A stretch of 32,547 bases of DNA, from the IMG/VR virus record IMGVR_UViG_3300006990_000099, positions 1-32,547 of that record; one strand, 5' to 3'. The notes beneath the pieces were generated by a model that was not told the DNA's origin, did not search any database, and saw only the letters and a program-made list of their open reading frames with translations. Every line of letters starts with the position of its first letter. The stretch's first letter is position 1. The stretch is from a virus. Made by a program: the position numbers and the translations under genes. Shown one piece after another: positions 12,601 to 20,431 of the stretch.

Positions 12601-12959
12601 TGTCTTTTGTGAATCAAGGTAAGCCAGCACGTATTAAGTCTGTTTATGGGCATAATACAGGTACGACTACAGAGAATGTCTATACATGTCCTGCAAACTG
12701 TACTGCTGAGATTACTTTTATTCATGTAGTTAATGGTGGTGGTTCTACTAACACAGTAGAAGTAGGTTGGTATGTAGCAGCAGCTAACTATGTTTCTAAA
12801 TTTTTAAGTGCTAAATCTCTAGGTGGGGGTGATTACATAAGCTTCAATCAGATAGATTTAGTACTACAACCTAATGATCAAATAAGAGTTACCCCTACAG
12901 GTTCTGGGCATATAGATACGATATTAACAGTTACAGAAACCTTTGTGCCTGTAGGGTAA
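12600..12959 (+). CDS. Beta-rich probable virion protein (119 aa)
   Basis: Ser/Thr/Val-rich beta-sandwich-like protein. The segments TENVYTCPANCTAEITFIHV, TNTVEVGWYVAAANYVSKFL, GGGDYISFNQIDLVLQPNDQ and ITVT-like ends resemble small phage fibre, decoration or coat proteins that carry an LQPGD-type loop. It closes the run of small basic genes and is the first neutral, structural-looking protein. A decoration or fibre role is inference. Confidence 0.5.
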   Translation: MSFVNQGKPARIKSVYGHNTGTTTENVYTCPANCTAEITFIHVVNGGGSTNTVEVGWYVAAANYVSKFLSAKSLGGGDYISFNQIDLVLQPNDQIRVTPTGSGHIDTILTVTETFVPVG

Positions 12960-12996
12960 CGGGTATGCACATTATGTATCTACTATAGCGCTAACA

Positions 12997-13037
12997 TATA
13001 AGTATAACTATCTCCGCACGTAACATAAGGAGATAGT
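12997..13037 (+). promoter_or_regulatory. SD-sequestering hairpin with an overlapping -10 element (DUF1127 leader)
   Basis: ACTATCTCC (13007-13015) and GGAGATAGT (13029-13037) are perfect 9-bp complements separated by 13 nt. The right arm includes the GGAG of the DUF1127 ribosome-binding site, so a transcript carrying both arms should hide it. A TATAACTAT element (13003-13011), like the -10 elements elsewhere in this phage, would start RNA near 13015, leaving out the left arm and freeing the site. A -35 is not obvious. Confidence 0.6.
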
Positions 13038-13040
13038 GCA

Positions 13041-13190
13041 ATGTTTAAGAATTTACTGACACGTATTCAAAATCACCAGCAGCGTAGAGCAGACTACTGG
13101 GTTTTAAAGAATATGTCTAATAAAGAGCTACACGATATAGGTATTTCTCGTGGTGAGATATACAACCGTGTATACGGTGAGTACAAGTGA
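13041..13190 (+). CDS. DUF1127 (YjiS-like) small Arg-rich protein (49 aa)
   Basis: MFKNLLTRIQNHQQRRADYW, then NMSNKELHDIGISRGEIYNR. The R..A...L..MS..EL.DIGISR..I motif is diagnostic of DUF1127, a family abundant in Alphaproteobacteria, where members bind RNA or affect phosphate, carbon and stress responses. A phage copy suggests control of host RNA metabolism and points to an alphaproteobacterial host. SD is AAGGAGA 7 nt upstream and can be locked by the leader hairpin. It has its own terminator, so it looks like an independently controlled moron-type gene between the small-gene and packaging modules. Confidence 0.85.
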   Translation: MFKNLLTRIQNHQQRRADYWVLKNMSNKELHDIGISRGEIYNRVYGEYK

Positions 13191-13234
13191 GGTTAAGAAA
13201 CAGCATTCCTGTTATTCTTAGCCTTACAGTTTTT
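13190..13234 (+). terminator. Rho-independent terminator after the DUF1127 gene
   Basis: AGGTTAAGAA-ACAG, loop CATTC, CTGT-TA-TTCTTAGCCT makes a 14-bp stem with one G-U pair and a two-base bulge, followed by ACAGTTTTT. The T-run begins five bases after the stem. It would insulate the packaging genes from upstream transcription. Confidence 0.55.
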
Positions 13235-13308
13235 ACTCACGTATCATCTGGTGATACAGATAGACAGACAGGTTCTGGACTTAACAGAGGCTTAAATAAA
13301 AATAAAGC

Positions 13309-13336
13309 TTGCTTTTGTAGTAAAACTTCATAAAAC
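13309..13336 (+). promoter_or_regulatory. Promoter-like element before the terminase genes
   Basis: TTGCTT, 16 bp, TAAAAC, with the extended -10 ATAAAACTATA identical to that before the capsid gene. The -35 is weak (three of six). It lies just after the terminator and about 36 bp upstream of the small terminase start, the position expected for a late promoter. The 180 bp between the DUF1127 gene and the small terminase otherwise hold the terminator and a short GTATCA/TGATAC inverted repeat. Confidence 0.5.
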
Positions 13337-13371
13337 TATAAGGCAAGCCTATCTATAAAGGACAACTTCAT

Positions 13372-13740
13372 ATGGCAAGAAACCTCACAGAAAATCAACA
13401 AAAGTTTCTAGAAGTACTCTTCGATGATGCTGGTGGTGATGTTGTGCTTGCCAAGAAGTTGGCAGGTTACAGTAACGGCACACCGACTCGCATTATAGTG
13501 GAGGCACTTAAAGATGAAATTGGAGAAGCTACAAGATCTTATTTCGCCCGTACAGCGCCTAAAGCTGCAATGGCTATGGTACAGGCTTTGTCTGACCCTA
13601 CAGAGCTTGGGATAAAAGATAAGATGAGTGCCGCTAAAGACTTGCTTGATCGTGCTGGACTTGGTAAAGTAGATAAAGTTGATGTTACCTCAACAGGTGG
13701 CGTCTTTTATCTACCACCAAAAGAAGGTAATAACGAATAG
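13372..13740 (+). CDS. terS: Terminase small subunit
   Basis: MARNLTENQQKFLEVLFDDA, an HTH region (AKKLAGYSNGTPTRIIVEAL), then APKAAMAMVQALSDPTELGI, KMSAAKDLLDRAGLGK and a beta C-terminus GVFYLPPKEG. This matches the phage small terminase pattern (LT..Q..FL, AGY, PKAA, A...LLDRAGL, LP.K). It recognises the packaging site and feeds DNA to the large subunit. Length 122 is normal. SD AAAGGA 9-10 nt upstream. Immediately followed by the HTH and large-subunit genes. Confidence 0.85.
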   Translation: MARNLTENQQKFLEVLFDDAGGDVVLAKKLAGYSNGTPTRIIVEALKDEIGEATRSYFARTAPKAAMAMVQALSDPTELGIKDKMSAAKDLLDRAGLGKVDKVDVTSTGGVFYLPPKEGNNE

Positions 13741-14153
13741 TAAGACCAAAGCACATAAGCAGAGACTTAGAGTATTGGGAGCTACCTAAACCAAAACGCG
13801 GTAAAGAGAGAGAGTGGCACGTTATAGCCAAGCTAACTAAGAAGCCGCCTTTTGGTTATGAGATACACCACGACAACGAAAACTTGTTACAGCCTATACC
13901 GCTTGAGTTAGAAGCCTTAGAGCTTGCAAAGCGGCATCTTCAACAGTATAGTTACAGAGATGTAGCTAATTGGCTCACAAAACAAACTGGACGTAGCATA
14001 TCACATGCAGGTCTTAGACAGAGAATAGATATTGAGCGAAGACGTAAAAAAGCTGCTACAATTAAACGGAACCTTGCCAAGCGGCTCGAAACGGCGTTAT
14101 CCGAAATCGAGAGGCTCGAAAAAGGCTGTATCGGAGCGTACTCAGAAGAGTGA
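13737..14153 (+). CDS. Terminase-associated HTH protein (138 aa), probable AUA start
   Basis: The frame is open from the small terminase stop, with coding-like sequence from the first codons: ISRDLEYWELPKPKRGKERE and HVIAKLTKKPPFGYEIH, then QYSYRDVANWLTKQTGRSIS HAGLRQRI, an HTH, and a basic coiled coil. No ATG, GTG or TTG occurs before codon 50. The best upstream initiator is ATA overlapping the TAG as ATAG, 9 nt after AGAAGG. Starting at the TTG (13884) would delete the N-terminus. Similar proteins precede or join large terminases in marine phages, as far as I recall. Likely DNA-binding in packaging. Confidence 0.65.
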   Translation: MVRPKHISRDLEYWELPKPKRGKEREWHVIAKLTKKPPFGYEIHHDNENLLQPIPLELEALELAKRHLQQYSYRDVANWLTKQTGRSISHAGLRQRIDIERRRKKAATIKRNLAKRLETALSEIERLEKGCIGAYSEE

Positions 14154-15624
14154 GACTGTAGTTACCACTCCAAAAGAGACTGTACCTGCACAGGTAGCCC
14201 CTGCAGAGTTTGACGTTGAGGTGGCACAGGATGTAGTGTTTAAGCCTAATCCCGGCCCTCAGACAGACTTTCTAAGCGCATCTGAGCGTGAGGTACTATA
14301 TGGTGGTGCAGCAGGTGGCGGTAAGAGTTACGCAATGCTTGCTGATCCTCTACATGGGTTAAATGATCCTAACTTTAGTGGGTTACTTGTACGACATACT
14401 ACGGAGGAATTACGTGAGCTTATTCAAAAAAGCCAAGAGCTTTATCCTAAAGCTGTTCCGGGCATTAAGTGGTCTGAGCGTAAAAGTCAGTGGACTACTC
14501 CGAAAGGTGGTAGGCTCTGGATGTCGTATCTTGATAAAGATATGGACGTTACTCGTTACCAAGGCCAAGCGTTTAACTGGATCGGATTCGACGAGCTAAC
14601 TCAGTGGCCTACCCCTTATGCGTTTGATTACATGAGGAGTCGCTTGAGGTCTGCCCATAGTACAGACTTAGGCTTGTACATTCGTGCTACTACAAACCCA
14701 GGTGGTAGTGGTCATGCTTGGGTTAAAAAGATGTTTATTGACCCTGCACCATCTAATAAACCTTTCTGGGCAACTAACATAGAAACAGGGGATACTATTA
14801 CATTCCCTAAAGGTCACAGCAAAGAGGGTCAACCTCTGTTTAAGCGTAGGTTTATACCTGCTAGTCTGTTTGACAACCCATACCTAGCCGATACTGGTGA
14901 CTACGAAGCTATGCTTTTGTCTTTACCAGAACACCAAAGAAAACAACTATTAGAGGGTAATTGGGATGTCAATGAAGGAGCAGCTTTCCCAGAGTTTAAC
15001 AGATCCCTTCATGTCATTGACCCTTTTGAAATCCCAGACAACTGGGTTAAGTTTAGAGCTTGCGACTACGGCTACGGTAGTTATACAGGAGTTTTATGGT
15101 TTACTGTCGCTCCCGACGAACAGCTTATCGTCTACAGGGAGCTTTATTGTTCTAAAGTTACAGCTTCTGATTTAGCTGATATGATACTGGAAGCGGAAGC
15201 TAATGATGGTGGTATGCGATATGGTGTTCTGGATTCTAGTTTATGGCATAACCGTGGTGATACTGGGCCATCACTGGCTGAACAGATGAACATGAAGGGT
15301 TGCCGTTGGCGTCCTTCTGATAGATCTAGAGGCTCTCGTGTAGCTGGTAAGAACGAAATACATAGGCGTCTGCAGGTAGATGAGTTTACTGAGAAACCAA
15401 GACTTGCTTTTATGAGTAACTGTATTAACACCCTATCTCAAATACCTATTATCCCTCTAGATAAAAAGAACCCAGAGGATGTAGACACTAAAGCGGAAGA
15501 CCACCTATATGATGCCCTACGTTACGGCGTTATGACAAGACCCCGTAGTAGAAGTATATGGGATTTCACGCCTGACAAACCAAATCAGGGCTTTCAAGCA
15601 CAAGACACAACATTTGGATACTAA
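14032..15624 (+). CDS. terL: Terminase large subunit (ATPase-nuclease)
   Basis: Walker A GGAAGGGKSY at residues 91-100, Walker B WIGFDEL at 183-189 (D187, E188), coupling region RATTNPGG at 218-225, and a RNase H-like nuclease domain with acidic candidates D345 (ACDYGYG), D401 (GVLDSS) and D490/D494 (EDHLYDALRY). The motor translocates DNA through the portal and cuts concatemers. It is close to full length at up to 530 residues, but the start is unclear: TTG is the first in-frame initiator, inside the HTH gene (122-nt overlap, +1 frame); the next is a GTG at 14221 without an SD, and the first ATG lies within Walker A. Confidence 0.93.
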   Translation: MSEDVKKLLQLNGTLPSGSKRRYPKSRGSKKAVSERTQKSETVVTTPKETVPAQVAPAEFDVEVAQDVVFKPNPGPQTDFLSASEREVLYGGAAGGGKSYAMLADPLHGLNDPNFSGLLVRHTTEELRELIQKSQELYPKAVPGIKWSERKSQWTTPKGGRLWMSYLDKDMDVTRYQGQAFNWIGFDELTQWPTPYAFDYMRSRLRSAHSTDLGLYIRATTNPGGSGHAWVKKMFIDPAPSNKPFWATNIETGDTITFPKGHSKEGQPLFKRRFIPASLFDNPYLADTGDYEAMLLSLPEHQRKQLLEGNWDVNEGAAFPEFNRSLHVIDPFEIPDNWVKFRACDYGYGSYTGVLWFTVAPDEQLIVYRELYCSKVTASDLADMILEAEANDGGMRYGVLDSSLWHNRGDTGPSLAEQMNMKGCRWRPSDRSRGSRVAGKNEIHRRLQVDEFTEKPRLAFMSNCINTLSQIPIIPLDKKNPEDVDTKAEDHLYDALRYGVMTRPRSRSIWDFTPDKPNQGFQAQDTTFGY

Positions 15625-15627
15625 AAC

Positions 15628-17757
15628 ATGGCAGATATTGACGAAGTAACCTTTGATACAGATGAAGTTGTAGCTGCAGAGGACGCAGAGGATAGCATCT
15701 TTGAAGCTAAATCTAGTATTGTATCCTTTGTTGATGAACGTTTTAGCAGGGCAGAAGATGCTCGCAGGAGTGACGAAGATAGATGGTTACGTGCTTACCG
15801 CAACTATCGTGGTTTGTATGGGCCTGACGTAAAGTTTACAGACACAGAAAAGTCTCGTGTATTTGTTAAAGTCACGAAGACTAAGACCTTAGCTGCATAT
15901 GGGCAGATTGTTGACGTTTTGTTTGGTAACAATAAGTTTCCTATGTCAGTAGATCCATCTATTTTACCAGATGGCGTTGCTGAATCAGTACACATCAACA
16001 TTGACCCTAATGCCGCAGCAGCAGGTGAAGCACTTAAAAGTGTAACACAAGACAAGCCTTCACGGCCCTACTTACTTGACGGTACTGAGAAGTTAAAACC
16101 CGGAGAAACGTTAGCAGATCTAAAGCAGCGTTTAGGGCCACTCAGCGACAAGTTAGCATCCGTATCAGAAAAGGTTGTTGAAGGTGATGGCACAACGCCT
16201 ACCACCGTTACATTTCACCCTGCTATGGTTGCAGCTAAACGAATGGAAAAGAAGATCCATGACCAGCTAAATGAGTCTGGCGCTTCTTTGCATTTACGCT
16301 CTATGGCATTTGAGATGGCTTTGCTTGGTATGGGTGTTATGAAAGGCCCATTTGCTGTAGATAAAGAGTACCCTAACTGGAATGATCAAGGTGAGTATGA
16401 TCCTCTTATAAAGACTGTACCTGAGTGCAACCACGTAAGTGTGTGGAATTTCTACCCTGACCCAGAAGCTACGTCTATGGATGATGCTGAGTACACTATT
16501 GAGCGTCACAAGATGTCACGTACACAGCTACGCTCACTCAAGACACGCCCATACTTTATGGATGATGCTATTGATATGGCAGTTACTAAAGGCCCAGACT
16601 ATGTGCAGAAGCACTGGGAAATGACTATGGAAGACAATCAGGTTCATGCTGAGTCTGAGCGTTGGGAAGTGTTAGAGTTTTGGGGCTTTGTAGACACTGC
16701 TATTTTAGAAGAGCACGGTATTAAGATACCTACTTCTATGAAAGACTTAGACGAAGTAAGTGCTAACGTATGGATCTGTAATGGAGAAGTACTGCGTATG
16801 GTACTAAACCCGTTCAAGCCATCACGTATACCTTACTATGCTACCCCATATGAGCATAACCCCTACAGCTTCTTTGGTGTAGGTATCGCTGAGAATATGG
16901 ATGATACTCAAACACTTATGAATGGCTTTATGCGTATGGCTATTGATAATGCTGCATTGAGTGGTAACTTGATCATTGAGGTTGACGAAACGAACATGGT
17001 GCCGGGCCAAGACTTGTCTGTGTACCCCGGAAAAGTGTTTAGGCGTCAGGGGGGTGCAATGGGGCAGAGCATCTTTGGCACCAAGTTTCCTAATGTAGCA
17101 CAAGAGAATATGCAACTGTTTGATAAGGCAAGAGTTTTAGCGGATGAAAGCACTGGTTTCCCTTCTTTTGCTCACGGTCAGACAGGCGTGTCTGGAGTGG
17201 GTCGTACTGCTTCTGGTATTAGTATGCTTATGTCTGCTGCCAACGGCTCTATCCGTACTGTAGTAAAGAACGTAGATGATTACTTGATTCGTCCTCTAGG
17301 TAAGGCGTTTTTTGCATTTAACATGCAGTTTGACTTTGACGAAAGTATTAAAGGTGATTTAGAGGTACGTGCGTCTGGTACAGAAAGCTTGATGGCTAAT
17401 GAAGTACGGTCACAGCGTTTGATGCAATTCTTGCAAGTAGCACAGAACCCAGTACTAGCACCTTTTGCTAAGATGGACTACATCATTCGTGAGATTGCTA
17501 AGTCTATGGATCTTGACCCAGACAAGGTTACTAACTCCATGCAGGATGCGGCTATTCAAGCTGAGATCTTGAAGGGCTTTCAGCAGCCCGCACAGCCCCC
17601 TGCAGGGCCAGAAGGTGTTGCAGCACCAGAGGGTGCTCCACCTCAAGGACAAGGCCCACAGGGCGTAGCTGATACGTCTGGTGGCGGTGGTTCTCAGATG
17701 GGTATAGGTACTGCCCCTACACCTAATGAACAAGGGTTTACTGGTAATGTCGCTTAA
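15628..17757 (+). CDS. Portal protein (head-tail connector)
   Basis: A 709-residue protein right after terL, with the long acidic N-terminus, an ARRSDEDRWLRAYRNYRGLY helix and the conserved core YATPYEHNPYSFFGVGIAEN followed by DDTQTLMNGFMRMAIDNAAL, as in large podovirus portals. A region RTASGISMLMSAANGSIRTV precedes the C-terminal barrel-like part. The last ~60 residues are Pro/Gly/Gln-rich and disordered. As a dodecamer it forms the DNA channel at the capsid vertex. Identity also rests on position between TerL and scaffold. Confidence 0.88.
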   Translation: MADIDEVTFDTDEVVAAEDAEDSIFEAKSSIVSFVDERFSRAEDARRSDEDRWLRAYRNYRGLYGPDVKFTDTEKSRVFVKVTKTKTLAAYGQIVDVLFGNNKFPMSVDPSILPDGVAESVHINIDPNAAAAGEALKSVTQDKPSRPYLLDGTEKLKPGETLADLKQRLGPLSDKLASVSEKVVEGDGTTPTTVTFHPAMVAAKRMEKKIHDQLNESGASLHLRSMAFEMALLGMGVMKGPFAVDKEYPNWNDQGEYDPLIKTVPECNHVSVWNFYPDPEATSMDDAEYTIERHKMSRTQLRSLKTRPYFMDDAIDMAVTKGPDYVQKHWEMTMEDNQVHAESERWEVLEFWGFVDTAILEEHGIKIPTSMKDLDEVSANVWICNGEVLRMVLNPFKPSRIPYYATPYEHNPYSFFGVGIAENMDDTQTLMNGFMRMAIDNAALSGNLIIEVDETNMVPGQDLSVYPGKVFRRQGGAMGQSIFGTKFPNVAQENMQLFDKARVLADESTGFPSFAHGQTGVSGVGRTASGISMLMSAANGSIRTVVKNVDDYLIRPLGKAFFAFNMQFDFDESIKGDLEVRASGTESLMANEVRSQRLMQFLQVAQNPVLAPFAKMDYIIREIAKSMDLDPDKVTNSMQDAAIQAEILKGFQQPAQPPAGPEGVAAPEGAPPQGQGPQGVADTSGGGGSQMGIGTAPTPNEQGFTGNVA

Positions 17758-17944
17758 ACAGTTTGTAAATAACAAGCAAGCTATTGAAGAGTTTTATGCA
17801 CACATAGATGATCTAGTCACTATACAGCATAGAATCATTGAAAGTGCAGATACACCTGTAGAAGTACACAGAGCACAGGGTGCAATTAGTGTGCTAAGAC
17901 GATTAAAGCTACTCAGGGAGACAGTCAATGGATTTAGTAAGTAA
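17747..17944 (+). CDS. Small helical virion-module protein (65 aa)
   Basis: MSLKQFVNNKQAIEEFYAHI then a second helix QHRIIESADTPVEVHRAQGA and SVLRRLKLLRETVN. The ATG overlaps the portal stop by 11 nt; a longer frame from 17726 is less likely. Small helical proteins of this type with an LRRLK.LRE.VN ending follow the portal in other marine podoviruses. Possibly a portal- or scaffold-linked accessory; function unknown. Confidence 0.65.
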   Translation: MSLKQFVNNKQAIEEFYAHIDDLVTIQHRIIESADTPVEVHRAQGAISVLRRLKLLRETVNGFSK

Positions 17945-19337
17945 GCAGACTGATGAGGCACTAGAAGATGTAGATCCTGTATCAGGTAATGAAGTACCTA
18001 CAGGCTCACTACCAGAAGAGGTACGTGATGATATCCCTGCACAGCTAAGTGAAGGCGAGTATGTTGTACCTGCTGATGTTGTACGCTTTTATGGTGTCAA
18101 ATTCTTTGAGGATTTACGTACACAAGCCAAAGAAGGCTTTGCTGATATGGAAGCCAATGGTCGTATCGGTGGTGAGCCAATACCACCAGAAGGCATGGAG
18201 ATGGTTGAGCCAGAGGATGAAGACTTCCCGTTTGACATCTCTGAGCTACAGACAGTCGCAGAAGATCAGCCTATGGTCAATATGAAGGACGGTGGATACT
18301 TAAAAGGCTATAATGAGGGTGGAGATGTAACTACACCTGTTATGCCTGAACAGCCTGTTATACCTGACGTTTCTTCTATATTTGAAACAAACTTTATGGC
18401 TGATAATATTGAGTATAGAGAATATCGTGACCCAAAAACAGGAGCGGCATTTTCCTTACGCTTTGTTGATGGAAAACCAGATGCAGCAGCCCAAGCTATG
18501 ATTGACGCAGGTTATGTTGTGTCTGAGAATTATAAATCTCCAGAGATAACTGTGCAAAACCCTGAAACAGGTGAGTCCACTAAAATTAAAGCAAATGAAG
18601 AACAGAATAAAGCTAATAGAGAATTAGAGAACGTTAATAAAGCAGCAAAACAATTTGAAGACTATGAAGATGCAGAGCTTTTTGAGTTAGCTACTAATTT
18701 AGGTAGCCCAAAGGTAAACAAAGCTTTTGCTGGTCTTAGTACCTTTGCTGGCCCTGTAGGACTTATAGCACAAATAGGTAAACGTGCCACAGGTTTTGCG
18801 GTAGCTAGAGAGTTAGAAAAACGTTACAGAGCAACAGATGATGATGCACAAAAAGCTAAGATACAAGAGCTATTTAATGGTGTAACTAGACGCGGAAAAG
18901 ATGAGGGTCAGGGTATTCTAGGCGGCGGCGGTGTATTAGGCGGCGGCGGTATTCTTAATGACATGAATAATGATGGAAAAGTTGACTTCTTTGATACATG
19001 GCTGGGAGATCAGTTTGATAATAGCTATGAAGGCCCATCATTAAGTGACAGCTTTCATGGTTCAAGACGTACAGGTGGTACAGGAACGAAAGCAAAGAAG
19101 AGCTTATCTGAACATAAAAGTGGTACTGATTATATCACTAACCCTACTAAAAAAGAGCGTGATAGAAGAGAGAGTGCAACTGACAGAATTAAAGCAGATA
19201 CTAGCGCTGCTAGAGAAAGGGCAAAAACATCTGCTGCTGCAAAGGCAGGTAAATCTGCACCCAAAAGAGCAGACGGTAAATATTCTGGGTCAGGAAGAGC
19301 CGAAGGCGGCTTAATGAAGAAGAACAAAAAGAAATAA
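17928..19337 (+). CDS. Virion-associated protein with PAQLSEGEYVVPADVV motif and an EF-hand-like loop (469 aa)
   Basis: Residues 37-56 carry PAQLSEGEYVVPADVVRFYG, a signature common in phage virion-associated proteins encoded between portal and capsid. The centre has charged helices. Residues 345-356 read DMNNDGKVDFFD, a good Ca2+-binding EF-hand/dockerin-like loop, preceded by two GGGG clusters. The C-terminus is Lys-rich and ends GGLMKKNKKK, like the small basic proteins upstream. Probably packaged in the head (internal virion protein) or a morphogenesis factor; a function is not established. SD GGGAG, ATG overlapping the previous stop region. Confidence 0.65.
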   Translation: MDLVSKQTDEALEDVDPVSGNEVPTGSLPEEVRDDIPAQLSEGEYVVPADVVRFYGVKFFEDLRTQAKEGFADMEANGRIGGEPIPPEGMEMVEPEDEDFPFDISELQTVAEDQPMVNMKDGGYLKGYNEGGDVTTPVMPEQPVIPDVSSIFETNFMADNIEYREYRDPKTGAAFSLRFVDGKPDAAAQAMIDAGYVVSENYKSPEITVQNPETGESTKIKANEEQNKANRELENVNKAAKQFEDYEDAELFELATNLGSPKVNKAFAGLSTFAGPVGLIAQIGKRATGFAVARELEKRYRATDDDAQKAKIQELFNGVTRRGKDEGQGILGGGGVLGGGGILNDMNNDGKVDFFDTWLGDQFDNSYEGPSLSDSFHGSRRTGGTGTKAKKSLSEHKSGTDYITNPTKKERDRRESATDRIKADTSAARERAKTSAAAKAGKSAPKRADGKYSGSGRAEGGLMKKNKKK

Positions 19338-19406
19338 TAACTAAACGACAATAAATAACTATAAGGCTACCCAGCTTAGGCTGGCCCCAACATAAAGGAG
19401 TAAGAA
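19338..19406 (+). promoter_or_regulatory. Scaffold leader with small hairpin
   Basis: The gap holds AACTATAAGGC (19357-19367), shared with the terminase leader, a 5-bp hairpin CCAGC-TTAG-GCTGG (19371-19384) and a strong SD AAAGGAG before the scaffold gene. No good -35 is seen. The hairpin and following GGCCCC echo the terminator after the capsid gene. Confidence 0.4.
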
Positions 19407-20366
19407 ATGTCGGAAGCCCAAACTATTGCAGTTGAATCTGCATCACACATGCGTAATATGTCTCGTGTACAGAGAGATGAACAGGAGTTAGCTCAGCTTT
19501 TAAAAGATGCTGGCATAAAACAGGACGATGAAGAGCAAGAAGCCTCAACAGAAGAAGCTACTCAAGAGGAACCCAGTAGCTCAGAGCCTGTCGAACCCGA
19601 AGTACAGACAAAAAGTGATACCAAACAAGAAGAAGCCTCAGAGGAAGCAGAAGCACCCGCAAAGGATGATGCTGATCTGAGTGCAGAAGAGAAGAGCTTT
19701 AAAAAGCGATACTCTGATATTCGTAAGTACATGCAAGAAAAAGATGCAGAGTATAAAACGGAGTTAGATAAGCTAAAGGGTCAATTAGACTTAGCTGCTA
19801 AGAATGAGCTTGTACTACCTAAGTCAGAAGAAGAGATCGATGCTTGGACTAAGAAGTACCCTGATGTAGCTGGTATCATTGAAGCTATTGCGGATAAGAA
19901 GGCTAATGAACGTGCCTCTGATCTAGATAGTCGCTTACAAGAAATAGAAAGTATGCGTACTCAAGCTAAGAAAGAAAAGGCCGAGGTAGAGCTACTTAAC
20001 ATACACCCTGACTTCGCACAGATCCGCGAAGATGATGCATTCCATACATGGGCAGAAGAACAGCCTAAATGGGTACAGGATGCTTTGTATGAGAACACCG
20101 ACGATGCTAAATCAGTAGCTCGTGTATTAGATCTCTACAAGGTAGATAAAGGCATCAAGACAATGAAGCAGTCTAGCAGTGATAAGAATGCTGCTTCTTC
20201 TGTAAAGGCTAAGAAGGTATCTACACCTAACCCAGACGATTCATCTAACTATATTAGTGAGTCTATGGTAGCTAAAATGTCTATCAAAGAATACGAGAAG
20301 CGCATGGAAGAGATCTTAGATGCTCAGCGCTCTGGAAAATTTATTTATGATATGTCAAAGAAGTAG
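19407..20366 (+). CDS. Capsid scaffolding protein
   Basis: A 319-residue, highly acidic, coiled-coil protein directly before the major capsid gene. There is a long Glu/Ser/Pro-rich disordered region (about 40-100), then SAEEKSFKKRYSDIRKYMQE with a coiled coil KDAEYKTELDKLKGQLDLA, a conserved helix DAWTKKYPDVAGIIEAIADK, and a C-terminal YISESMVAKMSIKEYEKRM that likely docks to the coat protein. Composition, length and position fit a podovirus scaffold. It is lost or removed after capsid assembly. Confidence 0.88.
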   Translation: MSEAQTIAVESASHMRNMSRVQRDEQELAQLLKDAGIKQDDEEQEASTEEATQEEPSSSEPVEPEVQTKSDTKQEEASEEAEAPAKDDADLSAEEKSFKKRYSDIRKYMQEKDAEYKTELDKLKGQLDLAAKNELVLPKSEEEIDAWTKKYPDVAGIIEAIADKKANERASDLDSRLQEIESMRTQAKKEKAEVELLNIHPDFAQIREDDAFHTWAEEQPKWVQDALYENTDDAKSVARVLDLYKVDKGIKTMKQSSSDKNAASSVKAKKVSTPNPDDSSNYISESMVAKMSIKEYEKRMEEILDAQRSGKFIYDMSKK

Positions 20367-20394
20367 TTGACAATAACATTATCATAGATAAAAC
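20367..20394 (+). promoter_or_regulatory. Promoter before the major capsid gene
   Basis: A perfect TTGACA overlapping the end of the scaffold gene, 16 bp, TAAAAC; the extended -10 ATAAAACTATA is shared with the terminase element. Dedicated transcription of the most abundant virion protein would make sense. Confidence 0.6.
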
Positions 20395-20397
20395 TAT

Positions 20398-20431
20398 AGC
20401 ATATACACATATATTAAAGTGTGTGTATGCT
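20398..20431 (+). repeat. 12-bp inverted repeat at the capsid promoter start
   Basis: AGCATATACACA, a 10-base AT-rich loop, TGTGTGTATGCT: a 12-bp stem with one G-U pair, located where transcription from the promoter would begin. It could be an operator or a 5' mRNA hairpin. There is no U-tract, so termination of scaffold mRNA is less likely. Confidence 0.6.
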
